A DNA stretch of 64,000 nt, taken from contig NZ_CTEN01000002.1 in assembly GCF_001375655.1 (NCBI RefSeq), positions 248,001-312,000 on the forward strand. Reading direction: 5' to 3'. The translations under genes and the position numbers were made by a program. Source of the DNA: Streptococcus varani (GTDB taxonomy: Bacteria > Bacillota > Bacilli > Lactobacillales > Streptococcaceae). Below the pieces are notes generated by a model. That model was not told the DNA's origin. It ran no database searches and saw nothing but the letters and a program-made list of their open reading frames with translations. Position 1 is the first letter of the stretch. Every line of letters begins with the position of its first letter. Below, piece by piece: positions 54,353 through 63,233 of the stretch.

Positions 54353-56335
54353 ATGGAACAATTTGATTTTATCACAAACTTACTTGGAATAAAAGACCCT
54401 AATATCACCATTTCAGATTATGTGGACGCTGGAACTCATAAAGAAGTCATCGCTAAACTTGACTATCCGGCTCCTAAATGCCACAACTGTCATGGTCAGA
54501 TGGCTAAATATGACCTCCAAAAAGAATCTAAAATCCCCTATCTGGAATGTGCTGGATATAAGACCTTAATTCGTTTAAGGAAACGTCGTTTTCGTTGTCA
54601 GGATTGCGGAAAAATAGCTGTCGCAGAAACTTCTCTGGTCAAGAAGAATCATCAAATACCAGCTATTGTTAACCATAAGATTGCTCAAAAGCTGATTGAG
54701 AAAGCTTCTATGACAGACATCGCTGAATGCTTGGCCGTATCCACTTCAACAGTCATTCGCAAACTCAAGGAGTTCCAATTCAAGACTGACCTAACTTGGC
54801 TCCCAGCTCACATGAGCTGGGATGAATATAGTTTCAAGAAGGGCAAAATGAGCTTCATCGCACAAGATTTTGACTCGCTTACTATCTTAGCTATTCTAGA
54901 TGGACGAACACAAACGACCATTCGCAATCACTTCCTCCGCTATTCCAGACAGGTGAGAAACCGAGTCAAAGTCATCACTATGGACATGTTTAGTCCTTAC
55001 TACGATATCGCTAAAAAATTATTTCCAAACGCTAAAATTGTCCTCGATCGCTTTCATATCGTCCAACATATGAGTCGGGCCATGAACCATCTGCGCATCC
55101 AAATCATGAAGCAGTTTGACAGAAAATCTCATGAATACAAGGCGCTAAAAAGCTACTGGAAACTCATTCAACAGGATAGCCGTAAACTCAGCGATAAACG
55201 CTTTTATCGCCCTACTTTTCGGATGCATTTAACCAACAAAGAGATTCTTAAAAAACTACTTTCTTACTCGCAGGAACTTCGAGAACACTATGAACTTTAC
55301 CAACTATTGCTTTTTCATTTTCAAAAGAAGCAAGCTGAACATTTCTTTGACCTCATTGAGGAGCTGCTTCCCAGCGTAAATCCCATCTTTCAAACTATTT
55401 TTAAAACCTTTTTGAAGGATAAGGACAAGATCATTAACGCATTAGAACTCCCCTATTCAAACGCCAAACTAGACGCTACTAACAACCTCATCAAAGTCAT
55501 TAAGCGTAATGCCTTTGGTTTCCGGAACTTTGACAACTTTAAATTAAGAATTCTCATCGCTTTGAACATCAAAATGAGCTTCATCGCACAAGATTTTGAC
55601 TCGCTTACTATCTTAGCTATTCTAGATGGACGAACACAAACGACCATTCGCAATCACTTCCTCCGCTATTCCAGACAGGTGAGAAACCGAGTCAAAGTCA
55701 TCACTATGGACATGTTTAGTCCTTACTACGATATCGCTAAAAAATTATTTCCAAACGCTAAAATTGTCCTCGATCGCTTTCATATCGTCCAACATATGAG
55801 TCGGGCCATGAACCATCTGCGCATCCAAATCATGAAGCAGTTTGACAGAAAATCTCATGAATACAAGGCGCTAAAAAGCTACTGGAAACTCATTCAACAG
55901 GATAGCCGTAAACTCAGCGATAAACGCTTTTATCGCCCTACTTTTCGGATGCATTTAACCAACAAAGAGATTCTTAAAAAACTACTTTCTTACTCGCAGG
56001 AACTTCGAGAACACTATGAACTTTACCAACTATTGCTTTTTCATTTTCAAAAGAAGCAAGCTGAACATTTCTTTGACCTCATTGAGGAGCTGCTTCCCAG
56101 CGTAAATCCCATCTTTCAAACTATTTTTAAAACCTTTTTGAAGGATAAGGACAAGATCATTAACGCATTAGAACTCCCCTATTCAAACGCCAAACTAGAC
56201 GCTACTAACAACCTCATCAAAGTCATTAAGCGTAATGCCTTTGGTTTCCGGAACTTTGACAACTTTAAATTAAGAATTCTCATCGCTTTGAACATCAAAA
56301 AGAAGAGAACCAAGTTGGTCCTCTCCAGGTTATGA
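54353..56335 (+). CDS. ISL3-family transposase with duplicated catalytic region
   Basis: From ATG 54353 the protein is 660 residues; relatives have about 418. The N-terminus has zinc-binding pairs ('CHNCHGQMAKYDLQ', 'FRCQDCGKIAV') and a helix-turn-helix ('MTDIAECLAVSTSTVIRKLK'). The DDE core starts at 'MSWDEYSFKKG'. A 242-residue block beginning 'MSFIAQDFDSLTILAILDGR' is repeated exactly in frame, so the second Asp ('VITMDMFSPYYD') and the third acidic motif occur twice, the first Asp once. The third motif reads 'KLDATNNLIK', with Asp where relatives I know have Glu. Activity is doubtful. Confidence 0.88.
   Translation: MEQFDFITNLLGIKDPNITISDYVDAGTHKEVIAKLDYPAPKCHNCHGQMAKYDLQKESKIPYLECAGYKTLIRLRKRRFRCQDCGKIAVAETSLVKKNHQIPAIVNHKIAQKLIEKASMTDIAECLAVSTSTVIRKLKEFQFKTDLTWLPAHMSWDEYSFKKGKMSFIAQDFDSLTILAILDGRTQTTIRNHFLRYSRQVRNRVKVITMDMFSPYYDIAKKLFPNAKIVLDRFHIVQHMSRAMNHLRIQIMKQFDRKSHEYKALKSYWKLIQQDSRKLSDKRFYRPTFRMHLTNKEILKKLLSYSQELREHYELYQLLLFHFQKKQAEHFFDLIEELLPSVNPIFQTIFKTFLKDKDKIINALELPYSNAKLDATNNLIKVIKRNAFGFRNFDNFKLRILIALNIKMSFIAQDFDSLTILAILDGRTQTTIRNHFLRYSRQVRNRVKVITMDMFSPYYDIAKKLFPNAKIVLDRFHIVQHMSRAMNHLRIQIMKQFDRKSHEYKALKSYWKLIQQDSRKLSDKRFYRPTFRMHLTNKEILKKLLSYSQELREHYELYQLLLFHFQKKQAEHFFDLIEELLPSVNPIFQTIFKTFLKDKDKIINALELPYSNAKLDATNNLIKVIKRNAFGFRNFDNFKLRILIALNIKKKRTKLVLSRL
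54844..56295 (+). repeat. Perfect 726-bp tandem duplication inside the transposase gene
   Basis: The unit 54844-55569 is repeated at 55570-56295. I found no difference between the copies on reading both. The junctions share CAAAA, consistent with slippage or recombination at short homology. The unit length is 242 codons, so the frame is kept. Confidence 0.93.
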
Positions 56336-56400
56336 CTTTTCAGCAACCCACTACAGTTGACAAAGAGCCAATATGATTTGCTATTTTGCTTTTCTTTATG

Positions 56401-59019
56401 CTACAAATTCTCAGCTACCGCTGCCAAGAGTTCTTGAATCTTGCTAGCATCTGAACCGCCGGCCATAGCCATGTCTGGTTTACCACCACCACGCCCTGCG
56501 ACGATTGGAGCGAGAACCTTGACAAGGTTACCAGCATGAGCCTCTTTAGACTTGCTCGCAACAAGGACATTGACCTTGTCACCGATTGCTGCTACAAGGA
56601 CCAAAACATCTGAGTAGTCTTTTTGTTTCCAGTTATCTGCAAAAGTTCGAAGGGCACCTGCATCTGTCACCGAAACTTGGCTAGCAATGTAACGCAAGTT
56701 GTTGGCTTCCTGAACATCCTTGAAGACATCACCAGCTGCAGCTGCCGCTGCTTTTTCTTTGAGTTCTGCCACTTCTTTTTGCAATTCACGAACGTGCTCT
56801 GTCAGAGCAATAACCTTGGCTGGAACATCTTTTAGTTGAGGTGCTTTCACAGCTTTAGCCACTTCCTTAAGAGCATCCTCTTGGGAACGATAAGTTTCAA
56901 AGGCTTGTTGACCTGTCACTGCAAAGATACGACGAGTTCCTGATCCAATCCCTTCTTCTTTCACAATCTTGAAGAGACCAATTTCAGAGGTGTTAGCAAG
57001 GTGAGTACCCCCACAAAGTTCGATGGAATAATCACCAATTTTCACTACACGGACATTCTTACCATATTTTTCACCGAAGAGAGACATAGCCCCCATTGTT
57101 TTAGCTGTATCAATATCTGTTTCAACAGTTTCAACAGCCAGATCCTGCCAAATCACTTGATTAACTTCTTCTTCGATGCGACGGAGTTCATCTGCAGTTA
57201 CTGCTTCAAAGTGAGTGAAGTCAAAACGAAGAACCTCTGCATCATTGAGGGAACCAGCCTGCGTAGCATGTTCCCCAATCACATGGTGAAGAGCTGCATG
57301 AAGCAAGTGAGTGGCTGTATGATTTTTCTCCACTGAACGACGACGCTTGCTATCAATCTCTAGGGTATAGTTTGTACCGACTGCTAGACTAGCCAAGACA
57401 TCAACTGTATGAAGGGCTTGGCCATTTGGAGCCTTTTGAACATCTGTGACACGCGCCACAATATCGCCCTTGTCATTTTTAATGACACCGTGGTCAGCAA
57501 CCTGTCCACCCATCTCAGCATAGAACGGTGTTTTCGCAAAGACAAGAAGAGCTTGCCCTTCAGAAACAACTTCTGAGCGCTCATTGTCCGTGATGATAAC
57601 AGAAAGCGTGCTATCTAAGACTTCATTGTAGTACTCAAAGACAGAAGTTTCCACAATTCCAGCAAGGGTTTCATTTTGCATGCCCATAGAGCCGCCTTTA
57701 ACGACACTGGCACGCGCACGGTCTTGCTGCTCTTTCATAGCGGCCTTGAAGCCATCATGGTCAATCTTAAATCCTTGATCTTCAGCCATTTCTTCTGTCA
57801 ATTCAACTGGGAATCCGTATGTATCGTAGAGCTTAAAGATATCTTTTCCTTCAAGAGTATCCTTACCAGCAGTCTTCAAATCAGCTAGAAGCGAGTCCAA
57901 GTGACCGGATCCAGCATCGATGGTCCGAGCAAAGGTTTCTTCTTCGCGTTTGACGATTTTCTCGATAAAGTCGCGTTTTTCAAGTACCTCTGGGTAATAA
58001 GATTCCATGATTTGGCCAACCGTTACCACCAATTTGTAAAGGAAGGTTTCATTAACGCCCAAACGACGGCCGTGCATAACAGCACGACGTAGGAGGCGGC
58101 GAAGTACATAGCCGCGACCTTCATTTCCTGGAAGAGCACCATCACCGATAGCAAAGGACAAAGCACGAATATGGTCAGCAATGACCTTAAAGCTCATATT
58201 ATCACCATCTGGATCATAAGTTTTTCCAGAAAGTTTCTCCACTTCACGGATAATAGGCATGAAGAGGTCTGTTTCAAAGTTAGTTTTTGCCCCTTGGATC
58301 ACTGCCGCAAAACGCTCCAAACCTGCGCCCGTATCAATGTTCTTGTTTGGTAATTCCTTGTATTCAGAACGTGGCACTTCTGGATCTGCATTGAATTGAG
58401 ACAAGACGATATTCCAAATTTCGATGTAGCGGTCATTTTCCAAGTCTTCTTCTAAGAGATGAATGCCTTGGTTTTCTGGATCGAATTCAGGACCGCGGTC
58501 AAAGAAGATTTCTGTATCCGGACCTGAAGGACCCGCACCGATTTCCCAGAAATTTCCTTCCAAAGGAATCAAGTGACTTGGATCCACACCACAAGCAATC
58601 CATCGGTTGTATGAATCCATGTCAGCCGGATAATAGGTCATGTAGAGTTTATCTTTAGGAAAATCAAACCATTCTGGACTGGTCAAGAGTTCAAAAGCCC
58701 ACTCAATGGCCTCATCACGGAAGTAATCCCCGATAGAGAAATTGCCCAACATTTCAAAGAGAGTATGGTGACGAGCTGTTTTACCGACATTCTCGATATC
58801 GTTGGTACGGATTGATTTTTGAGAGTTCGTAATCCGTGGATTTTCAGGAATAACAGATCCATCGAAATATTTTTTAAGTGTTGCAACACCAGAGTTAATC
58901 CACAACAAAGTTGGGTCATTGACTGGCACAAGATTTGCAGAAGGCTCCACAGCGTGCCCTTTTGATTTCCAGAAATCCAACCACATTTGACGGATTTGAG
59001 CAGAAGACATTTGTTTCAT
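56401..59019 (-). CDS. alaS: Alanine-tRNA ligase
   Basis: The 872-residue AlaRS has the class II catalytic core at the N-terminus ('[19 protein letters not shown]', '[14 protein letters not shown]'), the editing domain with zinc motifs '[13 protein letters not shown]' and '[13 protein letters not shown]', a coiled-coil segment ('[20 protein letters not shown]') and the C-Ala domain ('[20 protein letters not shown]'). It charges tRNA-Ala and clears Ser/Gly mischarging. It follows a T-box, a LURP-one gene and repeated leader motifs. Confidence 0.97.
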   Translation of the reverse strand: MKQMSSAQIRQMWLDFWKSKGHAVEPSANLVPVNDPTLLWINSGVATLKKYFDGSVIPENPRITNSQKSIRTNDIENVGKTARHHTLFEMLGNFSIGDYFRDEAIEWAFELLTSPEWFDFPKDKLYMTYYPADMDSYNRWIACGVDPSHLIPLEGNFWEIGAGPSGPDTEIFFDRGPEFDPENQGIHLLEEDLENDRYIEIWNIVLSQFNADPEVPRSEYKELPNKNIDTGAGLERFAAVIQGAKTNFETDLFMPIIREVEKLSGKTYDPDGDNMSFKVIADHIRALSFAIGDGALPGNEGRGYVLRRLLRRAVMHGRRLGVNETFLYKLVVTVGQIMESYYPEVLEKRDFIEKIVKREEETFARTIDAGSGHLDSLLADLKTAGKDTLEGKDIFKLYDTYGFPVELTEEMAEDQGFKIDHDGFKAAMKEQQDRARASVVKGGSMGMQNETLAGIVETSVFEYYNEVLDSTLSVIITDNERSEVVSEGQALLVFAKTPFYAEMGGQVADHGVIKNDKGDIVARVTDVQKAPNGQALHTVDVLASLAVGTNYTLEIDSKRRRSVEKNHTATHLLHAALHHVIGEHATQAGSLNDAEVLRFDFTHFEAVTADELRRIEEEVNQVIWQDLAVETVETDIDTAKTMGAMSLFGEKYGKNVRVVKIGDYSIELCGGTHLANTSEIGLFKIVKEEGIGSGTRRIFAVTGQQAFETYRSQEDALKEVAKAVKAPQLKDVPAKVIALTEHVRELQKEVAELKEKAAAAAAGDVFKDVQEANNLRYIASQVSVTDAGALRTFADNWKQKDYSDVLVLVAAIGDKVNVLVASKSKEAHAGNLVKVLAPIVAGRGGGKPDMAMAGGSDASKIQELLAAVAENL

Positions 59020-59410
59020 AATATAAGATATAGAGTCCGACCGTGATTGGATAGAAAATTAGGAGTCTGCCGACAGATGCTTGCATCTTAGAAAGACTAT
59101 CTATTTTCTGATAATCACAGGACGAATTCAGTTCCTTTCTTTAAATAATAAGTAGTTATAAGAATAATAAACAAAACTTGAAAGATACCAAGGGACGTTT
59201 CGGCTTCCCGAAAATTTCTGTAGAAAAATAGGGAACCTGACGCAGGCGATAGACGCCTAGGAAGATTTATCTTTTTTCTTAAGAAATTAGTCCCGGGTTC
59301 AGTTAGACTAACTAACCAAACTTCCTTTCTTTAAATATTTTTTGTAAGTTGAAAGAAATCAGAAAACGACAATCACAGGACGAATTCAGTTCCTTTTAAT
59401 TTTTAGTGAC
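59020..59410 (-). ncRNA. Repeated structured leader elements upstream of alaS
   Basis: On the minus strand three related segments follow each other. Two start ATTTAAAGAAAGGAA (near 59337 and 59150); the third starts AAAAGGAA near 59398. Two share CTGAATTCGTCCTGTGATT; the middle one has CTGAACCCGGGACTAATTT, close to the pheS element at 44096-44205. Each is followed by a local stem (for example GATGCAAGCATC or GGCG/CGCC). Family not identified. No protein frame is present. Confidence 0.5.
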
Positions 59411-59420
59411 ATCGTATCAT

Positions 59421-59912
59421 TTAGCTACCTCTGGAGGTACCACCTTCCATTTCTTTCACACAATCAATAGCCACGACGAGAGAAATAACGAGATCAGAGA
59501 GTGCTTCCTCATGAACTTCAATATTGTATATAGAGGATACATTTAGCCATTCTTGCGAAATTTTAGCCAGAACTTTATCTTCTTGAATCAGGTTAAAGTC
59601 CATATCCCAGAGATCGCCTTGAATAATCATATTCAAATTGTCAATATGGTAGCGAGGCTTTAAAAGAGTCATATCCTTGCGCAGAATAAAATCTTGTCCA
59701 CAGGCCAAATGTACTTTGAACTTGGGCAAAAAACTAAAAAATTCCTTTTCTATCTGACTGACTAAATTGCCTTCCATATCCTTAATACTATAGGTCTTGG
59801 GAATGTGTAAGAAACTCCCCATAACCTGATAGTTGGGGATCCCAAACTCATCAGAGATGGTGAAGTGACCGCCTAAGGACCACATTTCTTGTTTTAGTTG
59901 AAAAGCCTTCAT
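59421..59912 (-). CDS. LURP-one-related protein
   Basis: A 163-residue protein of the LURP-one/Tubby-like beta-barrel family ('MKAFQLKQEMWSLGGHFTIS', 'VMGSFLHIPKTYSIKDMEGN', 'LRKDMTLLKPRYHIDNLNMI'). Members bind lipids or act in membrane processes in other organisms; no function is established in bacteria. ATG at 59912 has GGAGGTGATC. It is the first gene behind the T-box and in front of alaS, so its expression should follow tRNA-Ala charging. Confidence 0.85.
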   Translation of the reverse strand: MKAFQLKQEMWSLGGHFTISDEFGIPNYQVMGSFLHIPKTYSIKDMEGNLVSQIEKEFFSFLPKFKVHLACGQDFILRKDMTLLKPRYHIDNLNMIIQGDLWDMDFNLIQEDKVLAKISQEWLNVSSIYNIEVHEEALSDLVISLVVAIDCVKEMEGGTSRGS

Positions 59913-59924
59913 GATCACCTCCAA

Positions 59925-60108
59925 AAAACAAAGACAAGCCCAGTCAACGAAGGGCGAGTTTTCCGCGGTACCACCTTCATTTCATGAACTTGTCATCTCA
60001 TTTTGTTTATTCGATTGTAGCATTAAGGAGCGAGTCTTCCTAATTGTCCATGGCTCGCAGCAACCGCCATTTTTCTGAATCCAATCATTGAAAAACAAAT
60101 CTTAACAC
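59925..60108 (-). promoter_or_regulatory. T-box leader of the LURP-one/alaS transcript
   Basis: The T-box core GGTGGTACCGCG is seen on the minus strand near 59966-59977. It is followed by a terminator stem GCCC/GGGC and a T-run (TTGTCTTTGTTTTTT) ending just before the ribosome site of the LURP-one gene. A GCT triplet in GTTGCTGCGAG is a candidate Ala specifier. The promoter lies at 60112-60140. Confidence 0.85.
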
Positions 60109-60111
60109 TTA

Positions 60112-60140
60112 ATTATACTGATTTTTATAGCCTAGGTCAA
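60112..60140 (-). promoter_or_regulatory. Promoter of the alaS T-box leader
   Basis: TTGACC (60135-60140), 17-bp spacer, TATAAT (60112-60117) on the minus strand. The -35 box is 3 bp from the prsA stop codon. Confidence 0.85.
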
Positions 60141-60143
60141 GTC

Positions 60144-61100
60144 TTACTTGTCAGATTTCTCAGTTGTAGGTGCTTCTGTAGTTGCTGATTTTTCACCAGT
60201 TGAGATATATTGTGAGAGAACATTTTGGAAAGCTTGATCTTTTACTTTTACATTAGCATCCTGAAGAGCTTTTGAAACAACACCTGTGATGAACTCAGAA
60301 TCATGTTGTTTAGTTGATACGATTGAATCTTTCAAGACATCTTTGTAATCTTCCCACTTGTCAGATTTCTTTGTCTTACTATCCAATTTAACGATATAGT
60401 AGTCTGCCTTATAAGTAGCCATATCAACAACAGGTACCAAAGCTGCTCCAACTTGCCCTTCATCCAAGGAGAAGATAGCTGTTTGAACCTCTGTCGGAAC
60501 CTCAGTGGATGTAGAATCAAAAGTTACTTTTCCACCATCCTTAGCAGTCGCATCTGCTGAGTTATCCTGAGCTAATTTTGCAAAATCAGCGCCTTGCTCT
60601 TGGGCCTTAGCAAGAATTTCTTTGGCTTTTGCTTCATCTGCTAACTTAATAATACGAGCTTCAACTTTTGGAGTGTATTTCTCGAAGGCAGCCTTGTAGT
60701 TTTCATCTGTCAACTCTTTTTTCGCTGCTTCTTCGACTGCATACTCAACCAATTTATTGGTACGGATTTGTTCTTTGTAGCTTTCTTTTGTCAAACCAGC
60801 TGATGCCAGTGCTTGATCAAATTGATCACCGTACTGTTTAGCCATGTCATTATATGCTTCATCAACCTCTTTAGAAGAAACTTCTTTACCATACTTTGCG
60901 TCAAAAACATCATTGATGACCATTTGAAGGAGGACTTGTTGTGCTGCTGAATTGTGTTTTACTTCTTCATAAAATTCTGATGAAGTGATAGTGCCGCCTT
61001 TCATGGAAATAATGTCTTTACCAGCGGAACCTGAACATGCTGCTAAAGTCGCTGCTGCTAAAAGTGTTACTGCACCTGCAATGATTTTTTTAGATTTCAT
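60144..61100 (-). CDS. prsA: Foldase lipoprotein PrsA
   Basis: A 318-residue lipoprotein: signal peptide with lipobox 'LAACSGSAGKD', SurA-like N-terminal region, then a parvulin domain near residues 145-250 ('VEARIIKLADEAKAKEILAK', 'DNSADATAKDGGKVTFDS'). The C-terminal tail is Ser/Thr/Glu-rich. It assists folding of secreted proteins outside the membrane. The parvulin domain is less typical than in Bacillus PrsA, as is common in streptococci. It lies next to an O-methyltransferase gene, as in pneumococcus. Confidence 0.94.
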   Translation of the reverse strand: MKSKKIIAGAVTLLAAATLAACSGSAGKDIISMKGGTITSSEFYEEVKHNSAAQQVLLQMVINDVFDAKYGKEVSSKEVDEAYNDMAKQYGDQFDQALASAGLTKESYKEQIRTNKLVEYAVEEAAKKELTDENYKAAFEKYTPKVEARIIKLADEAKAKEILAKAQEQGADFAKLAQDNSADATAKDGGKVTFDSTSTEVPTEVQTAIFSLDEGQVGAALVPVVDMATYKADYYIVKLDSKTKKSDKWEDYKDVLKDSIVSTKQHDSEFITGVVSKALQDANVKVKDQAFQNVLSQYISTGEKSATTEAPTTEKSDK

Positions 61101-61178
61101 TTTTAAATTGATTCTCCTTTTTTCCTTAACTTTGGTATTATACCATAAAAGCTTAAAACTTGCTTAAATTTCTTTGAT

Positions 61179-61883
61179 TTATAGGCTAACATTAGCGACA
61201 TTTTTTCGAATCATGAGCAAACCATCGCTCATGGATACCAAAGAGGCCGTCAAGTCTGGATTGTCTAAAGTCGCATCGAAAAGTCCCTGTAGCCCGCGAT
61301 AAATGGTCCGTTGTCCTCGTCTGACTTCCATTATATCCCTTGCCACATCACCGCCTTGAAAGATATCATCCAGAATGATTAAGCCACCAACTTTAAGTTT
61401 TTTCAAAACCTCCGGAAGAAAGACGATGTATTTTGATTTAGCCGAATCCATGAAGACAAAATCAAAATGATTATCCGGCAGTTGAGGAAGAACTTCTAAA
61501 GCATCTCCTTCTAACAGTTCAATCTGCTGTCGACTATCAAACTGAGCTAAATTTTTTCTGGCAAAAGAGAGCATTTCATCGTTTCGTTCGATAGTCGAAA
61601 TCTTTGAGTGTGGACTATTTTCAGCCATTAAGAGAGCTGAAAAACCAATAGCGGTTCCGATTTCAAGAATATTTTCGGGTTGCAAGGTCTGCATGAGAAG
61701 TCGAAAATAAGCTACTGTTTCATGCGGGATAATGGGAATATTTTCCTGACGAGCAAAGTCTTCTAATTCTTTTAAAAATCCTGTATTCTGCGCTTGACGA
61801 GTCCGCATAAAATCTACAATTTCTTCCTTGACAACAGGACGGCGCATATTGTGATTTGCGTTTTTACTATATGATTCAACCAT
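61179..61883 (-). CDS. SAM-dependent O-methyltransferase
   Basis: A 234-residue class I methyltransferase of the catechol-OMT-like (methyltransferase 3) family. The SAM motif is 'NILEIGTAIGFSALLMA', followed by 'ISTIERNDEMLSFARKNL' and the metal-binding Asp in 'FDFVFMDSAKSKYIVFLP' and 'LIILDDIFQGGDV'. The acceptor is unknown; some relatives modify tRNA. The ATG at 61883 ('MVESYSKNANHNMRRPVV') fits the family length; a start 22 codons upstream is in frame. It precedes prsA. Confidence 0.9.
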   Translation of the reverse strand: MVESYSKNANHNMRRPVVKEEIVDFMRTRQAQNTGFLKELEDFARQENIPIIPHETVAYFRLLMQTLQPENILEIGTAIGFSALLMAENSPHSKISTIERNDEMLSFARKNLAQFDSRQQIELLEGDALEVLPQLPDNHFDFVFMDSAKSKYIVFLPEVLKKLKVGGLIILDDIFQGGDVARDIMEVRRGQRTIYRGLQGLFDATLDNPDLTASLVSMSDGLLMIRKNVANVSL

Positions 61884-62018
61884 GTCTTTTATTATAACCT
61901 GATTTACTTTCTTTTTCAAAACATTTTTCCTAAAACTAGAAATTTTCAAGTATATGCCTAATGAGCCAATTTATGATATGATGAAAGAAAATAAAATCTT
62001 GTTTTAGGGAGAGTTCTC

Positions 62019-62540
62019 ATGAAAGCCACTCAGCGTCGACAAACCATTATCGAGATCTTAGGTAAAACTAGTCAGGCCATTTCAGCTAGTCAACTGGCTC
62101 ATCAGTTAGGGGTGAGTCGCCAAGTTATTGTCGGTGATGTCGCACTCCTTCGTGCCAATAATCAGGACATTCTCTCCACCCCACGTGGTTACCTTTTAGC
62201 CAATAATCTTATATCTCACGACTACAAAGGAAAACTTGTTTGCTGCCATAGTCTAGAAGAGTCGCAAGATGAACTAAAACTAATTGTAGAGAATGGTGGT
62301 AGAATATTGGATGTCGAAATCGAGCACCCTGTCTATGGTATGCTGACAGCTGCTCTCAATATCTCCACTATAGAAGACGTACTGAATTTCGCAGAAAAAA
62401 TGAACTCCTCCAAGGCCACTCTTCTCTCGAGTTTGACACAAGGCATTCATTTGCATACGATAGCTTGCCCATCTAAGGATATCTTTGATACGATTAAAGA
62501 AGCTTTAGATAATCGAGGATATTTAATGAAGGAAGAATAA
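62019..62540 (+). CDS. niaR: Niacin-responsive repressor NiaR
   Basis: A 173-residue regulator: N-terminal HTH_11 domain ('SASQLAHQLGVSRQVIVGDV') and C-terminal 3H domain with three His motifs ('CCHSLEES', 'IEHPVYGML', 'IHLHTIACP') that bind nicotinic acid. It represses niacin uptake genes when niacin is plentiful. A NiaR box lies directly downstream of its stop, in front of niaX. Confidence 0.94.
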   Translation: MKATQRRQTIIEILGKTSQAISASQLAHQLGVSRQVIVGDVALLRANNQDILSTPRGYLLANNLISHDYKGKLVCCHSLEESQDELKLIVENGGRILDVEIEHPVYGMLTAALNISTIEDVLNFAEKMNSSKATLLSSLTQGIHLHTIACPSKDIFDTIKEALDNRGYLMKEE

Positions 62541-62551
62541 ACTACAAACAG

Positions 62552-62573
62552 TACAGGTGTCTTGACACCTGTA
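62552..62573. promoter_or_regulatory. NiaR box
   Basis: A 22-bp palindrome beginning TACAGGTGTC and ending GACACCTGTA matches the NiaR-site consensus. The symmetry extends outward by ACAG/CTGT to 30 bp. It overlaps the -35 box of the niaX promoter. Confidence 0.88.
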
Positions 62574-62590
62574 CTGTTTTCTTTTATAAT
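62562..62590 (+). promoter_or_regulatory. niaX promoter
   Basis: TTGACA (62562-62567), 17-bp spacer, TATAAT (62585-62590): a perfect consensus promoter whose -35 box lies inside the NiaR palindrome, so repressor binding would block it. Confidence 0.88.
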
Positions 62591-62613
62591 AGAAGTCACT
62601 AAAAGGAGTTCCA

Positions 62614-63159
62614 ATGAAGAAGACAAGAAACAAATCAATGGCTTTTACGGCCATTTTAATCGCCTTTGGTATTTTGATTCCGATGATGATGCCGGCTAAG
62701 ATTGTTATTCCGCCAGCTTCTTACACTCTGGCCAGTCATGTCACCATCTTTATGGCACTTTTCATCTCTTTACCAGTAGCTATCCTAGTAGCATTTGGAA
62801 CGACACTTGGCTTCCTCCTTACTGGTATGCCCTTCCTTATTGTCCTGCGAGCTTTAAGCCACCTTCTCTTTGTACTTATTGGGGGACTAATCTTACAAAA
62901 ATTCCCAAAACTCATAGATAAACCCCTTACACTAAGTCTCTTTGCAGTCATGATTAATCTCATCCACGGCATCGCAGAATTTGCTCTTGTCTACCTTCTG
63001 ACAGTCACGACCACTACAGAAGCAGGCTATATCTGGACCATCTTAGGCTTGGTTGGACTGGGTACCGTAGTTCATGGTCTTATTGATTTTTACTTAGCCT
63101 ACTACCTCTTCCGTTTCTTATCAAATAAGGTTGGTATCGATTTTTCTCTTAAAAAATAA
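62614..63159 (+). CDS. niaX: Niacin ECF transporter S component NiaX
   Basis: A 181-residue membrane protein with about six helices, starting 'MAFTAILIAFGILIPMMMPA' and containing 'SHVTIFMALFISLPVAILVA'. This is the NiaX family of ECF substrate-binding components for nicotinic acid; the shared ECF module is encoded elsewhere. AAAGGAG precedes the ATG. Placement next to niaR with a NiaR box supports the call. Confidence 0.92.
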   Translation: MKKTRNKSMAFTAILIAFGILIPMMMPAKIVIPPASYTLASHVTIFMALFISLPVAILVAFGTTLGFLLTGMPFLIVLRALSHLLFVLIGGLILQKFPKLIDKPLTLSLFAVMINLIHGIAEFALVYLLTVTTTTEAGYIWTILGLVGLGTVVHGLIDFYLAYYLFRFLSNKVGIDFSLKK

Positions 63160-63166
63160 ACAATCA

Positions 63167-63194
63167 GCACTTCCACTCGAGTGCTGATTGTTTT
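63167..63194 (+). terminator. Terminator of niaX
   Basis: AATCAGCACT pairs with AGTGCTGATT around TCCACTCG, followed by GTTTTTG. It lies between the convergent niaX and pepF genes. Confidence 0.8.
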
Positions 63195-63233
63195 TGATTC
63201 TTGAAAGCAACTAGAAAAAGTAAACGACTCTCA

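Larger units (their letters stand above)
54228..56369 (+). mobile_element. ISL3-family (IS1167-like) element with internal tandem duplication
   Basis: The element begins GGCTCT and ends AGAGCC, with CTGTAGTGGGT and its complement further in. The 8-bp direct repeat AATATGAT flanks it at 54220-54227 and 56370-56377, the duplication size expected for ISL3. Its 2142 bp are 726 bp longer than it would be without a duplicated segment (54844-55569 and 55570-56295), leaving 1416 bp, normal for IS1167-type elements. Confidence 0.92.
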
